Source of the DNA: Lamellibrachia satsuma
Lineage: Eukaryota; Annelida; Polychaeta; Sabellida; Siboglinidae
DNA: 64,000 bases
Reading direction: 5' to 3'
NCBI GenBank assembly: GCA_033239005.1
Contig: BSQZ01000038.1
Coordinates: forward strand, 1,741,001-1,805,000
A program made the translations under genes and the position numbers. The notes under the pieces were generated by a model. It did no database searches. It saw nothing but the letters and a program-made list of their open reading frames with translations, and was not told where the DNA came from. Shown here one piece after another: positions 11,781 to 46,479 of this stretch. The first letter of the stretch is position 1; every line of letters starts with the position of its first letter.

Positions 11781-13190
11781 ACACGACCGGCTGGGGAAGA
11801 TCGTAAATTTGACCGTACATGTGGTCTATTGCTGAACATTTTATTTGTGCATCGACAATACCAGACGCTTATTAAAAAAATTCACGCACGCACGCGAGCG
11901 CACGCACACACATCAAATGTGGAAATTATATCTGCCTATGAAAATAAACCTGTCAAGGTGGCCGGAAGCCCGGACGTTAAGCTTGGTTGTTGAATCTGTC
12001 GAAGAGTAAATGTATCATTGGATGTGATAAATCGTCGTAGCAAGTTGTTACATGCCTGTTTTTGAATTGTGAACAATATTACTTCACCTTATGAGACCAG
12101 TCTCAACCGCTCTCTCACTCATGTCGACCACTGAGGTAGAACACTGCTGGCTCCAATCATCTGTCTCCAGATGCCTCTGTCCCTCGTTACCAATGTTCTC
12201 CAGGCTCCAGTGCCTCATCTTCCCTTGTGCAGTCAATAAATGTTAGGCTATATTTGGATTCAGCCTACTGTTACGTTTCCCATTGGTGAGCATGCTTGTC
12301 GAGTTTGGTAAAAATCACATATTTCTAACTCTTAAAATGGCTGAACGTGCCATACCCGTCAATGTTTACCAATTTCTGCATCAATTACTACGCACACGTG
12401 CCTTGTAGCGAAAAAATTGCCAAAAAACCTTCCGCCTATTGAAATCATCTAAAAATCCACGGTTACGCTGCCAACATGTTCTACCAGCAAACTTGCCAAC
12501 GTGTCTGCTCAAATGCAGTCATGTCAGATGATGATTTTTTTTAGTACACATCTAAAATTACTGTGCCCTACATTCGTCTAACTGAGGCAAGATCCCTGGA
12601 CTACCTTGGCTTGTTCCTCGGTGTGCTGGCTGCAACGGGATTGATCATTGATGTCACGGCATCGTTGTGTCTGTAGGAGGCCTAGTGCCCAGCAAATATG
12701 CCAATAAGCCCAGATCCGCCCCCTGCCGTGTGTGTGAATCATTTAGAGGGTGAAATACGACAGACGCACCCTCTATACGTGTATATTTTCTGACAACCAT
12801 ACACAAATTACGACATATCTTACAATCATATGTATGCGTGCGTAACACGCCAACACATGCCCGTCGTCAGAATTTTGAAAAGGTTTCGAAACACAATCAG
12901 TCGACGATTGATGTGATGATTTTTGAAGAAAAAAATTTATTCCCTCGTTCAAACCCCCCGTCAATATTTGTAATTGTCTGGTTTGATGTCATTTGTCACA
13001 TATCCAACATTTATTGTCACTACATAATATAATTAAAACGATGCAACAATGAAAAATGCATTTCGTCATACTCTGAATAATTTGGAATCAGACAATGCGC
13101 ATTCATCATAAAACTGTTCAATTGTAAGGTCAGTATGTCTTAATCTAATAAATGTCACGGCTGGCTATGTAGGAGAGCTGCTTCAAGCAA
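11511..13190. other. Intergenic; (TA)n tract and RAD9 3' flank
   Basis: It contains a (TA) tract at about 11747-11776 and otherwise nothing recognised. On the minus strand an AATAAA at 13015-13010 lies about 175 bp past the RAD9 stop and is a plausible polyadenylation signal. Confidence 0.5.
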
Positions 13191-34625
<21,435 letters not shown>

Positions 34626-34854
34626 TTTAAAAGTACGATGTCACGAGGCAATAAAAAACACAATGAATATAAACAAATCATCACGGTTTTGTAACGCAGA
34701 TTTTTGTAAACAATCCTGCAAGGCGCCAGTGCGTGGTAGTGTTACACTATATGTGATTGGTGCTCGTGCTTCGCAGTCCGGGCACAGTAGCCAATAGAAA
34801 TTGTCATTACAGTTATCATTTGAGGGGAGTTGTCAACGCGTTTAAGGTGTCAAA
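34626..34854. promoter_or_regulatory. Compact bidirectional promoter, RAD9 / VPS29
   Basis: Only 229 bp separate the RAD9 ATG (34625, minus) from the VPS29 ATG (34855, plus), and both start codons lie in first coding exons of correct phase. The interval holds two CCAAT-type boxes in opposite orientation (ATTGG 34756-34760, CCAAT 34791-34795), a GC-rich 'caaggcgccagtgcgtgg' and no TATA box. CCAAT pairs without TATA are common in divergent housekeeping promoters. The start sites themselves are not visible. Confidence 0.75.
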
Positions 34855-37800
34855 ATGGTAAGTCACAAGACCTGCTCTTTTTTGAGGTATTTCAGCGTTT
34901 TAGCAATATATATTTATGCACTGCAATGCGTGTGGGTGATATTGTATCTCCCCATTGTGTACAACCCATTCTGAATGGTAACGTGGATGAATTTGATAAA
35001 TAAATGATTTATTTTTGGGCGATAAAACGTGGTGAAACGACGATGACGATGTCTTCAATTATAAAACCGACACTGGTGTCATGACATTACTGATTAGCTC
35101 TTTGTATGATTTACTATCTACTGATTAAGGACAATCTGTCAAGTTACTACAGCCACGGCACAAACCAAAAGACATAACCTTTGTTATATTTCGCTTCTAA
35201 CCTTGTTTATCAATACACGAACACGGTCACAGACAAATGTTGAAATGACAAAATATGCCATGGCATGGGTGTCGGATGTTTTGGCCTATAACGGGTTGGA
35301 CCCATGGGCCAAACCAACCGTTTTGGCAATCAGTGAACTGTGAAATGTTCTCGCTTGCATGGGCTGAATCAACTGTGTATGTAACCAGTGCCAGCAGGCT
35401 CCATGGACCATGGGTTGAAATGACTTTTGTATTCTAACTGGGAAATAGGCTCCGTGGACCTTATTTGATATTATTTTTTTTATTTTCGCTAAATTGACTG
35501 AGTTTACTATTTGTGACGCTAAATTATTAGCGTTTTCGAACTATTTTTGATCAAAGTTTGGATCATTATTTTATCATGTCAAGCACTTTCTGCTACTTGG
35601 TGGATATTGCTGTATGATAATCTATATAGTATTACACTAACTCTGGGGGCAATCTGGCAATATCACCTCCCATCTCTGACACCCACTCGTATCTTTCTGC
35701 GTTCCTTCACCTTCTTGCACCAGTGGCGCTGTATTTAAAAAAACACAAAATAATTACCTTACCTTACCTATCCCTTCGGGCCCAGTGGCCCATAAGGCCG
35801 AAGTGAATCTCCTCCATCTTGTTCTGTCAGCTGCTACACGTCTGGCTTCGCTCCAGCTATTCCACCCCAGTATACGTCTTTCACCCTCAATAGTCGATCG
35901 CCACGTTGTCTTTGGTCGCCCAACCTTTCTTCTACCTTCAGGTGTCCAGGTCAGTGCAGTCTCACAGTTGCTGTTTTTCTCCATTCGTAGGATATGTCCT
36001 ACCCACTTCCATCTTTTTAACTTGACCTCAGTGCTGATTGTTTTCAATTTTGTTTTTGCCAGAATATCTTGATTTGATACAACGTATGGCCATCGAATTT
36101 GTAGGATTCGTCTTAAACACTTGAAAAAAAATGTATCTAACTTTCTGTTGTCTCCTTCGTTAATTTTCCATGTTTCACTTCCATATAACAACACTGGTTT
36201 AACAAGTGTGTTAAAAAGCCTCAATTTCGATCTCAATGTGTATATATTTGAACTCCATATCTGCTTTAGTTTCATGAAGGATACCCTCGCTTTACAAATT
36301 CTGTTAACAATGCCATCGCCGCCTCCTCCTTGCTTACTAACGTTCGCACCCAGGTAGTTATACTTGTCCACTTCCTTTAGCTCTTGATCATCGATTAGTA
36401 CTCTGTTTTCGCACTTGCTGTTTATCCTCAATATTTGAGTTTTCTTTTTATTTATTCTTAGTCCTGTCCTTGCTGCAAATTGATTCAGTTGTCTTGTCTT
36501 TGTTTGCGTGTGTGTATAGCATGATGACATGAGTGCTATGTCGTCGGCAAAGTCCAGGTCCTCTAGTTTTGACGTGAAGTTCCATCTTATTCCTGTTTTG
36601 TTTCCCGCTGTTGTGTTTCTCATTATCCAGTCCACTACTATCAAGAAGATAAATCCAGACATTACATCTCCTTGTTTAACTCCAGTTTTGACCTTGAACC
36701 ACTCAGATTCCTCACCTTCGTCTAACACTGTACATTCACTATCTTCGTATAACATCTCTACCATGTGGATTATCTTGCATGGAATTCCATAGCTCTCCAT
36801 AATTTTCCATAGACTCTCTCGGTGCACTGAGTCAAATGCTTTTTCAAAATCCATAAACGTGATGTATAGAGTTGCCTGCCATTCCACTACCTGTTCTGTA
36901 ATATTTCGTAAAATAAATATCTGTTCTACTGTGCTTCTCCCAATTCTGAAACCTGCTTGTTCGTATCTCAATTTGCTGTTAACTCCATCTCTTATTCTGT
37001 CAATGAGTACTCTTCCGAATACTTTACTAGGAACAGATGTCAAAGTAATTCCTCTCTGTCAGGTCACCTTTCTTCGGTATTTTAACTATCAGTCCCTGCT
37101 TCCACTTTTTCGGCACTTTCTCTTGTTCCCAAAATGTTCTGAATGATATAACAAACCATTTCTCTGTTGTATTCATGTCTGCTTTTAATAATTCTGCTGT
37201 AAGTTCATCCTTGCCCCTGCTTTACTGTTTTTCATCTTCCTTAGCGCTGTTCTAATTTCTGCCTTTGTTATTGGGTCAGTGCTGATTTCGTTTATGATCG
37301 GATCTATCTCCACATCTGTTACAGGGTCATCAGGTATAGGTCTATTAAGGATTTCCTCAAAGTGTTCTTTCCATCGCTTCCTTCTGGCCAATCCTTCCGT
37401 TATTAAGTTTCCACCTTTGTCTTTCACTGCATTTGTTGTCTTACGTTTGTCATTACTGAGGGTTTTTGTAATATCATACACTTCTTTCATTCTTCCATTA
37501 TGTGCTGCTTCCTCTGCTTCCATGGCAAGGTGGTCAACCCACTTCCTCTTGTCTTGTCTCATGCTCTTCTTCACTTCTTTGTCTTTACACCTATATTTAT
37601 CCATGTAATTCTGCTTAATCCTGTCTGACTTTGTCTGCTCGATGTTGTTCTTCAGTCGTTTTCTCTCTTCTACTAACCCCCACGACTCCTTGCTGATCCA
37701 TGGTTTTTGCGCTTTCTTTTTGTACCCCAGTACTTCTTGAGCTGTTTCTTTGTATGCATCCTCAAAGTCTTGCCATTGTTTCTCAACTTCTTCATCGCCT

Positions 37801-40232
37801 GTTTCTTCGTAGTCTTGTAATATATCATATTTGTTGCGTAACTTCAGTTAGAATTGGGCTTTAATAGCTGGTTGCTGTAACTTAATTATATCAAATTTCT
37901 TTCTGATCGCCTTGTTCTTTTGTTTTCTCTTTAGTTTCAGCTTGATTTTTGATCGCACTAATTGGTGGTCGCTTGCAATGTCGGCTCCTCTCATGGCCCT
38001 AGTGTCCATTACTGATGTCCGGTGTTGCCTACTCACTAACACATGGTCTATTTGGTTCTTTGTCTTTCCTCCTGGATATGTCCATGTCTGTTTATGTATA
38101 AGTTTATGTGGGAAAATGGTACCTGTTACCACGAGGTTATTGAGACCGCAGAAGTCAACAAGTCTTTCTCCATTGTCATTTCTTTCACCTACTCCATGGC
38201 TTCCTATTATGTTTTCATATCCGTCGTTGTCTTCTCCAACTTTGGCATTTAAATCCCCCATTACTAAGAGTATGTCGTGCTTATGAACACTGTCCACAAC
38301 TGTCTGGAGCTGTTCATAGAAATTGTCTTTATCTTCGACGCTGGCTTCATTTGTTGGTGCATAGACTTGTATGATCGATAACTTTACATACATGGACAAG
38401 AATCTAGCATAAATAATTCTATCACTGATAGGTTTCCATTCCATCAATGCTTGTTCTGCTTTCTTCATCATCATTATTGCCACTCCGTGTCTGTGTATGT
38501 TGTCTTCTCTCCCTGAAAAAATTATGCTCTCTCCGGTGTTCATCTTTACTTTTCCTTGTCCCATCCATCTGCATTCACTAATGCCCCTGACATCTATTTT
38601 ATATTTGTCCATTTCTCTTGCAAGCTGGGCTGATTTCCCTATAGAGTATAACGTTCTCACATTCCAACATCCTATATTTACATTAACTTTTGGCTTGGTT
38701 AACGACGTTGTCAGCCTCCGAACTTCCGTTTGGCTTTGATCCGGAAGCGTCATACTATCCAAATAAATGATGTCATCATCTGCTGGTATCTGGGCCGTCG
38801 CCTTCCTGTAGCCATTTCCAGCACAAGCTGGCTTTTGAAATTCACTTCTGGTTTCTGTAACATCATCTGAGCTGGGAGGGTTGTTGGCCCTCCGCAGTAG
38901 GTTTATTTTCGGGGTTTTCCTTCCCTTAGCTATAGCCTCGTTTGCCCAGCACAATGTACTGGTTACTGGGGTGCACCACGGGGAGGTGAGGTTGACTTGA
39001 GTGTCTTTACGGTTGAGCGCATCAACACCCCTTACACCCCACAAAATAATTATTTAGACTTATTTACTATAAAGCTTTTCTTCCTGGTGGACAAAGATGG
39101 AAACAGATTGTGGCCGCATTGAGTGTGAGCCACTCTCCAGATGGCGTAACCGTTACTCTACCATATCTATCTCTATGTTTATGTATGTGATTTTGCCCAA
39201 AGTTTGTCAGCATGTCAATGAGATGACGGCAGTTAATGTGAACAGTTTTCTGAATTTGTGATGGTCTAGCTATCTTATAATCAGACAAAGCATTAGCACG
39301 GTCACCAATGCAATATCGCTGTGGTGTGACTGTGATCCCACCATCTATAATATTAATATGCTAACTTTGGGGGCAGTATGGCAGTATCTCCTCCCAGGTT
39401 CCAACATCCACTCGCCTCTTTCTATATATGACTATTCGTCTCCTTGGACCAGTGGATTCTGATCTGTTAACTGGCTATGGTAACAATTCACTCATAGATT
39501 CACTCATAATGTGCAATCGTCACTATCCTAGGGACTCTTTATGTGAGTATTGGCAGACGGGATGTAAATGTAATATGTGGCCAACAAATGCCACAGAGTG
39601 GTTTGACACTTAATTCACCAAATAACTCTACATAACTACCTTTGAGGTTGTTTTATGATTTAATTTTCACATCGAATACGTTGGTAAAGTTAATGTTTTC
39701 TTTACTACTACATTTGATATTACATTTGATGACAACATACCAGCATTTCTAAATCATTCACCGTGCATTTTGCTAAAAGATATGTGATTTTGTCAAATCA
39801 CACACAGCATAAGGATAAATGCGCTGTGAAATGTTAAAGAAAATCTTAGGACATTTTTTTCACTAATCCTAAACAACATTGTAATGGGGACCTATTGGAA
39901 AATTAAATGTGGTTACACCCTTTCCATGGTCAGGTGTAAGCTAGTAATATATTATTATTACAGTTTTTCTTGTGAGCGTGCATAGTCATAGTTTCCTTTT
40001 TTTTGAATCAGGCTGTGGGCCAAAACGACTGTTCTTAGAATACCTCCACTTAAAATTCCACTACTAGCATGGGCGGAATCAACCATAGCTGAATTCAATA
40101 GCAACACAGTTTTCAGCGAAGTGGGTCGGACCATCCATCGACGTGGGCCAAACCCGTCATGGGCCAAACCATCCGGAATCCCAAAATGTAGCATATGGGT
40201 TTGCCTTTGGCGCAAGTCAGTTTTTTATATAC

Positions 40233-40281
<49 letters not shown>

Positions 40282-41770
40282 TTTATATGAGTTTATGACC
40301 GAATTATTCTGAAAATATAGAAAGTAGATACCTACTGAACTAAATGATTATTGCCAGTATCACTGGCAATAGATGGTAGCGATTTGAACTTTGTACTGTA
40401 ACACAACAATGAAATATAGGCTGCTGTTTTTTTTCCCATGTTTGTGCACCCGGTCTCATTGTCCTTCTCCCTATCATGTTTGTGCACCCAGTCTCATTGT
40501 CCTTCTCCCTATCGTATTTGTGCACCCAGTCTCATTGTCCTTCTCCCTATCATGTTTGTGCACCCGGTCTCATTGTCCTTCTCCCTATCATGTTTGTGCA
40601 CCCGGTCTCATTGTCCTTCTCCCTATCATGTTTGTGCACCCGGTGTCATTGTCCTTCTCCCTGTCATGTTTGTGCACCCGGTCTCATTGTCCTTCTCCCT
40701 ATCATGTTTGTGCACCCGGTCTCATTGTCCTTCTCCCTATCATGTTTGTGCACCCGGTCTCATTGTCCTTCTCCCTATCATGTTTGTGCACCCGGTGTCA
40801 TTGTCCTTCTCCCTATCATGTTTGTGCACCCGGTCTCATTGTCCTTCTCCCTATCATGTTTGTGCACCCGGTGTCATTGTCCTTCTCCCTATCATGTTTG
40901 TGCACCCGGTCTCATTGTCCTTCTCCCTATCATGTTTGTGCACCCGGTCTCATTGTCCTTCTCCCTATCATTCTCAACTTTTGCATATATAATCTGTACC
41001 AATAAGTCTACATATTAAAACAATTTCAGAATTGTTGCTTGTAAACTTACCAAGTTAGGTCAGAAAACAGGTCAAAATAACAAACGATTTCGGACACTTA
41101 CACCTTTTCACATCATAGGGCATTACAGACACAATTTGCATACATGTAAATGCTTACCATAGTTGTTTTGTACTGTGCTCAAGTATAGCCACTTAGTCAC
41201 TGGTTAAAATTTAAGTAAAAAATTGCTTGATTTGACACGGAATAACCTGAGTGAGAAATATGTGAAAAAGATAATTTCCTGTATTTCAGTTGGTGTTAGT
41301 CCTTGGAGATCTTCATATCCCACACCGGTGCAACACGGTGCCGCCAAAGTTCAAGAAACTGCTCGTTCCAGGCAAGATACAACACATCCTCTGCACCGGC
41401 AATCTCTGCTCCAAGGAGTCGTTCGACTACCTCAAGACTCTCGCCAGCGATGTACACATTGTCAAGGGTGACTTTGATGAGGTGCGTGTAAATGCTAACA
41501 GTGTGAATAATATTATATTTAAAAACAAAATTGTCAAATACATCAGAAGGGCGGATTACACGTAGATAAATAATCTATGGCTTCCTTGTCCACTTGGCAT
41601 CCAGGGGTTTGCTTTGAGTTGTAATCTTGTTTAATCTTGTTCAAACTTATGATTTGGTCTTTATAATGATGCAGTGTTCTGCATTCTGTGAACCATGACT
41701 GGATCCAATTATGCAATTGTAGTTGTTTACATGCAAAGTACTGTATTTTTAAGTGTAATGTTACATTTTG

Positions 41771-41816
<46 letters not shown>

Positions 41817-44390
41817 AAATGTAACATTGTAGCTATCTAGAGACACTGCTTTAACTAGAAAAGACTTGCTATATTATAGTAACATTGTAGCTGTCCATAG
41901 TTTTAGCTTTAACTAGGAAAGACCACTGATCTATAAAATAATGTAGATCATTGGAAAGACCTACGGCTGCCTTTGCTGGGTAACTCAACTAGTTATCAAT
42001 ATACTATTGACACTAAGTATATATTATTGTCGTGATATTTAGACCTGGTCGTCTTCCTGCAGAACCTCAACTACCCGGAACAGAAGGTAGTCACCGTCGG
42101 TCAGTTCCGCATTGGTTTGTGTCACGGCCACCAGGTGGTGCCATGGGGTGACACGGAGAGCCTGGCGATGCTGCAACGACAGCTGGACGTCGACATCCTC
42201 ATCACTGGTCATACTCACAAGTTTGAGGCTTTTGAACACGAGAACAGGTTTTACATCAACCCAGGCTCGGCCACCGGCGCATACAATGCTCTAAACAGGT
42301 GGGAACCCACTGAAAGGGTGAAACGTTTGAGAGTTAAACTGCTTCATCAACTGATTTAGCCAATCGCAAATTGGTGTCCAAATATGTAGTGTGTTAATAG
42401 TTTATATAACATCCGCAGTTGATTTAATAAAAAATGCCTTTTTTAATCATCGAAAGAATTGACTTTAGTCATTAGATCTGGCAAGGATCAAAATAGCAGA
42501 AATCCAAAACGTTACACACTGTGTTGGTCAATGCTGATCACGGGCGTGACTTCCATCCTTTCTCTGATCACATGGCAAGATTATGAGATTTCACTAAGGA
42601 AGAAAATTATGATTTTTCAGCATTTTGATTTCTCACTTCAGTTAATGCTTGAACAAACATTAACTAATTTAATAATTATACAGTGTACATACAAAAGTTG
42701 CACAAATGAGCTATCATGTTACATTGGATACTAGTAGGTTTCATTTTTCGCAAATTTTATTTGAAATGAGACTAGCAAAAAATCTAATTGATTAATTAAA
42801 TGTTCCTCCTCAATTCTGCAACACAATTTGAACCGATCTATCATCTGCTACGGCGTTCTAGCTCTCTTGTGCAAATGTATTATTTAGTTTTGATTAAATC
42901 ATTGGACAAACTAAAAAAATTATTTGGATTCAGCCAAACCAAAATTCAGCCACAAAAGGGCAAAAGTAGCCGGCCTCTATATTTCTATTACATACAACTA
43001 GATGCACTTTCACAAGTTACCCAATCTTTTAACAAAAGAATGCACTCTTTTGTTAATCTTTTAGCAAAAGTATGCACTCTTTTGTTAATCTTTTAAAAGT
43101 ATGCACTCTTTTGTTAATCTTTTAACAAAAGTATGCACTGTTGTTAATCTTTTAAAAGTATGCACTCTTTTGTTATGTTAATCTTTTAACAAAAGTATGC
43201 ACTCTTTTGTTAATCTTTTAAAAGTATGCACTCTTTTGTTAATCTTTTAACAAAAGAATGCACTCTTTTGTTAATCTTTTAACAAAAGTATGCACTCTTT
43301 TGTTAATCTTTTAACAAAAGTATGCACTCTTTTGTTAATCTTTTAACAAAAGTATGCACTCTTTTGTTAATCTTTTAACAAAAGTATGCACTCTTTTGTT
43401 AATCTTTTAACAAAATTATGCATTCTTTTGTTAATCTTTTAACAAAAGTATGCACTCTTTTGTTAATCCAACTGCGGGGCACTGCATGTATTACTCAGAC
43501 AATTCAAACACTACAGACTTTAACATAGATGAACCTAATTTGCGATGGGCTGAATGAATGACACCTTCAAAATACTAGATGTAGGAATAAAATCAGTGCA
43601 TATGTAAATGCAATTATTTTGATGCCAATCTAAAACCCCATTGCTGTAAGCATACTGTATTCAACCTAATAATAAATAATAGAATGACTTCTTTGGCGCC
43701 AATATCTTCGGAAAATCCGAGCTCACTGGCGCAACAAAACCAAAGGATTAGGCATTCTCGTGTCCATGTACAATGTAAAAAGTCGTCAACCGATGGATGG
43801 AGGTGCCAAGAAGCTAAGGAGGATAGGCAATTTTGAAAAGACAGGTTTTCAGATTACGGCAAAATGAAGCTATATTTCTTGCTGATTTTACGCTGTCGGG
43901 GAGTGAATTCCACAGAGTTGGTACGGCAACCAAGACCTATTAAGCTTACATGCCCTAATTACACCCATTTTTTCAAACAGGATCCATAATTATTGTAATT
44001 TGACTGGTGTGGAACAACTGAAGTGTCTAATGTTAAACAGTTGGCACCACTTTTCAGTTGTTTTACACTATACACCAACTGACACCACTAGTTCTAAACA
44101 GTTACCTTATTGTTTAGATAATAAAATGTTTGTATATGGTCTGGCTGGCTAATTTGGAGGATACTTTGTGGTTTGTTTATTGCTTTTGTAATCACAAATA
44201 GGCAACATATCATATCATAATAAAACTCTAATTAATTAGTTTTGAATTAATGCATTGCTTTTTGTGTCATTGCAGCAAGATCATTCCATCGTTCGTTCTT
44301 CTCGACATTCAGCAGTCGACCGTCGTCGCATACGTCTATCAGCTGATAGGGGAGGAGGTCAAAGTGGAGAGAATAGAATATAAGAAATAA
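34855..44390 (+). CDS. VPS29: Retromer subunit VPS29, four exons
   Basis: VPS29 has a metallophosphoesterase fold and binds VPS35 in the retromer complex, which returns cargo from endosomes to the Golgi or plasma membrane. Coding exons: 34855-34857 (only the ATG, donor ATG|gtaagt), 41290-41481, 42063-42298 and 44276-44390. Phases 0, 0 and 2 join without a stop into 181 aa, close to the usual 182. Motifs in order are [100 protein letters not shown], and an end in [11 protein letters not shown] start exon of one codon also fits the vertebrate gene as I remember it. Intron 1 (6.4 kb) hosts an antisense LINE and a 38-bp minisatellite. Introns 2 and 3 hold a hairpin and a 32-bp minisatellite. Nothing suggests loss of function. 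Confidence 0.97.
35638..35735 (+). repeat. Short dispersed repeat (pair with 39357-39465)
   Basis: Motifs 'ctgggggcaatctggcaata', 'cacctcccat' and 'cacccactcgtatctttct' match 'ttgggggcagtatggcagta', 'ctcctccca' and 'catccactcgcctctttct' at 39357-39465. The two copies bracket the LINE in the same orientation. Confidence 0.65.
35744..39052 (-). mobile_element. RTE-like LINE with 13-bp target-site duplication, frameshifted
   Basis: The 13-bp direct repeat cacaaaataatta occurs at 35744-35756 and 39040-39052. On the minus strand the body encodes an AP-like endonuclease (39044-37848: [68 protein letters not shown]), a linker (37604-37185) and a reverse transcriptase (37043-35754: [65 protein letters not shown], and a tail of WVGHILRM and GRPKTTWRS). 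The 3' end finishes in a short ggtaa tandem repeat, as in RTE elements. At least three one-base shifts (near 37848, 37210 and 37050) break what should be one continuous ORF. The clean duplication suggests a fairly recent insertion. It lies in VPS29 intron 1, antisense to the gene. Confidence 0.9.
39053..40234. other. VPS29 intron 1 sequence, no gene
   Basis: It contains the second copy of the short repeat (39357-39465) and a segment near 40010-40190 with 'catgggccaaacca' motifs also found at about 35265-35440 (same orientation). A (TA) tract follows at about 40236-40282. Confidence 0.5.
40438..40972. repeat. 38-bp minisatellite, 14 copies
   Basis: The unit joins 'catgtttgtgcacccggtct' and 'cattgtccttctccctat', with single-base variants. 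At 38 bp, all three plus-strand frames stay open, giving three overlapping spurious ORFs. It lies in VPS29 intron 1. Confidence 0.95.
41757..41829. repeat. Perfect hairpin with a (TA)n loop
   Basis: 'aatgttacattttgata' is followed by about 20 TA steps and then 'tatcaaaatgtaacatt'. The 17-bp arms are exact reverse complements. It lies in VPS29 intron 2. Confidence 0.9.
42338..42470 (+). repeat. Dispersed repeat, copy C of four
   Basis: 'ctgatttagccaatcgcaaa', 'gtccaaat', 'gtgttaatagttt', 'tttaataaaa' and 'attgactttagtcattagat' match the copies at 15419 and 26618. It lies in VPS29 intron 3. Confidence 0.6.
43020..43560 (-). repeat. 32-bp hairpin minisatellite grown from dispersed repeat copy D
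   Basis: About 13 copies of a roughly 32-bp unit ('tatgcactcttttgttaatc' then 'ttttaacaaaag'). Each unit can fold, because cttttgttaa pairs with ttaacaaaag. The right edge (43470-43560) is an inverted copy of the dispersed repeat: read on the minus strand it gives 'cagcccatcgcaaattagg', 'gtgtttgaattgtc', and then the array sequence in place of the element's 'gtgcatacttttattaaaa' part. Confidence 0.8.
43690..43945 (-). mobile_element. LINE C-terminal fragment
   Basis: The minus strand encodes '[20 protein letters not shown]' and '[16 protein letters not shown]', the standard LINE C-terminus, followed by a 3' UTR with 'gcgccagtgagctcgg'. It lies in VPS29 intron 3. Confidence 0.65.
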
Positions 44391-46410
44391 TAATCATTCA
44401 CAGACCCATGGTGGACTTTATTGAGGAATATTTCAATGTAAACTGAAATGGTACACCCACACACACACACACACGATGTAAATATTGACAGTTTTTTAAC
44501 ATTCTGTCGTTTTACTGCATGCAGAGTCCTTTGTCAGGTGTATATCTGTGTAATATAATCATTGGTTTATATACAGGGTCCAGCAAGTTAAAGTGAAAAC
44601 GTTTGTGACAAAGATGATTACTGTTGGGTTTTGTTTATTCCATTTGCCTCTCCAATCTCATGATTCTATGAATCTGTTTGTACCAGAGAGAAGTGGAGAG
44701 GTTCTCCTGACCTCTCCAAATTCTCCTGCATGTGGACATTAAGATTAACATGGCAAACTGCAACTACAACTATGTAAATTATATTATAAATATGCCCATT
44801 GTACTTGTGGCATTACAGCACTGCACTCAGAATTGACTGCACTATATATGTAAGTTGGCAACACAGCATATGTTTTTGTACAGAATACCAGTGTTATACC
44901 TACAATAGTTTGTCAGTGACCAGATGCAGTTTCAAGTGATAATATCAGACAGAACTAACACTAAATGTTCCTTCTCATTTCTATTTTTCGCTCATCTCTT
45001 GTTGAACTCTTTTTAGGAAACTAAAAGTTGTCTTAATGTGCAGTTGTTCAGAGTTATCCAACATCCAACACCAGCTTTATTTCTTGGCTTCAAATGAGCC
45101 AACTGTTGGTGCTGTATCTGTGGTAGCAGGATGCATGTCATGTTCGACTGACAGTTCGCTCTGTCTTTGTAGGGTGTCATGCTGTAAAGACTGGGATATA
45201 GGCTGAACATGTGTAGTTTTTTTTTCGTAATGGCCTAGTGTATCTGTGCCAAGACACTGTTTAAAACTAGTTTGTTAAATGTAAGGCATCCCATTTTGCA
45301 TTAGGCTATGTAGCATGAGTAATTGGGTTGAAGGCATGGACATAATAGATTTTATTTGAATAAGAATCATCATTACTGAAAGATTTGTCAAGTACATGTC
45401 TACAGTGTTTGTTTAGATTATTGCAGCCAGTAGTGTTCATACTGCCCACAAGATGGCAGTACACGAATATAATATATTGTTTCAACTTGATTTGCACTTA
45501 CTTAAATATTTAATTATTAGTGTAATGTAAAACTACTTGAAACTACATGCATGAAATAAATGTTCAAATAAAAATGTTCTTCTTTTAACAAGGACCTGAC
45601 AGGTCAGTTTATATAAAAAAAAGTTTGTTATCTTTCAAAATACTTGTGCTCTGTAAGTATTCTGAATGGTAACAAACTTCCTTCAATATGAATGTTGGCA
45701 TCTTGTTCATTGCTACACTGAATATTTAAGTGATTTATAGGCATCTATTCGACTGCTAAAATAGGTAGGTGCAGTGGAACCACAGGCCTGTGATGGTTGA
45801 GCATCCCACTATTTTAGTTGTTTCCACAGCTAACAATATACACAAGACAGCAAATCAATAAGTGTTTGCAAATGTAACTTTGTCAGCATATTCAATTAGA
45901 ATACACACAAGAAAATGAAATGACAATTCAACAAATTCACTGTTGGCAAGTTTAATAGTGCATACATCTACAATTGAATTTGCTGACACACTCATGTTTA
46001 AATTCAATGCGTACACAGGACAACTAATGTAAATAGTGAACTTTGATAACAGAATCTAAGTATGCAGTCCAATGTTCTTGTGCAATAACTGAGCTGTTGC
46101 ATCACCAACAGGAAGCTGTACGTGTGAGCATTCTGGGTAATACACAACTACAACATGCATGGAAGACACAAAACATGTAAATGTAGAAATCCTTCTAAGA
46201 TATAGAAGCGCAGTAAATATAATATAGCAAGCCTGAAATAAAATACAGTCAAACGGTTCATAATAAATATAGAAATTCACAGATTTATAAATTTAACTTT
46301 ATAGTCTCCAATGTACACGATATCATGAATATGTTTATACAAGAAAATAGAATCTGTTCAGTATACATGTAAAGTAATTATCCGGTGTGCATATAAATAA
46401 CTCTTCAAGT

Positions 46411-46479
<69 letters not shown>

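Noticed and set aside
40438..40972. Regular 38-bp repeats as a possible CRISPR array
   Set aside because: Units are contiguous with no unique spacers, and the context is an animal intron.
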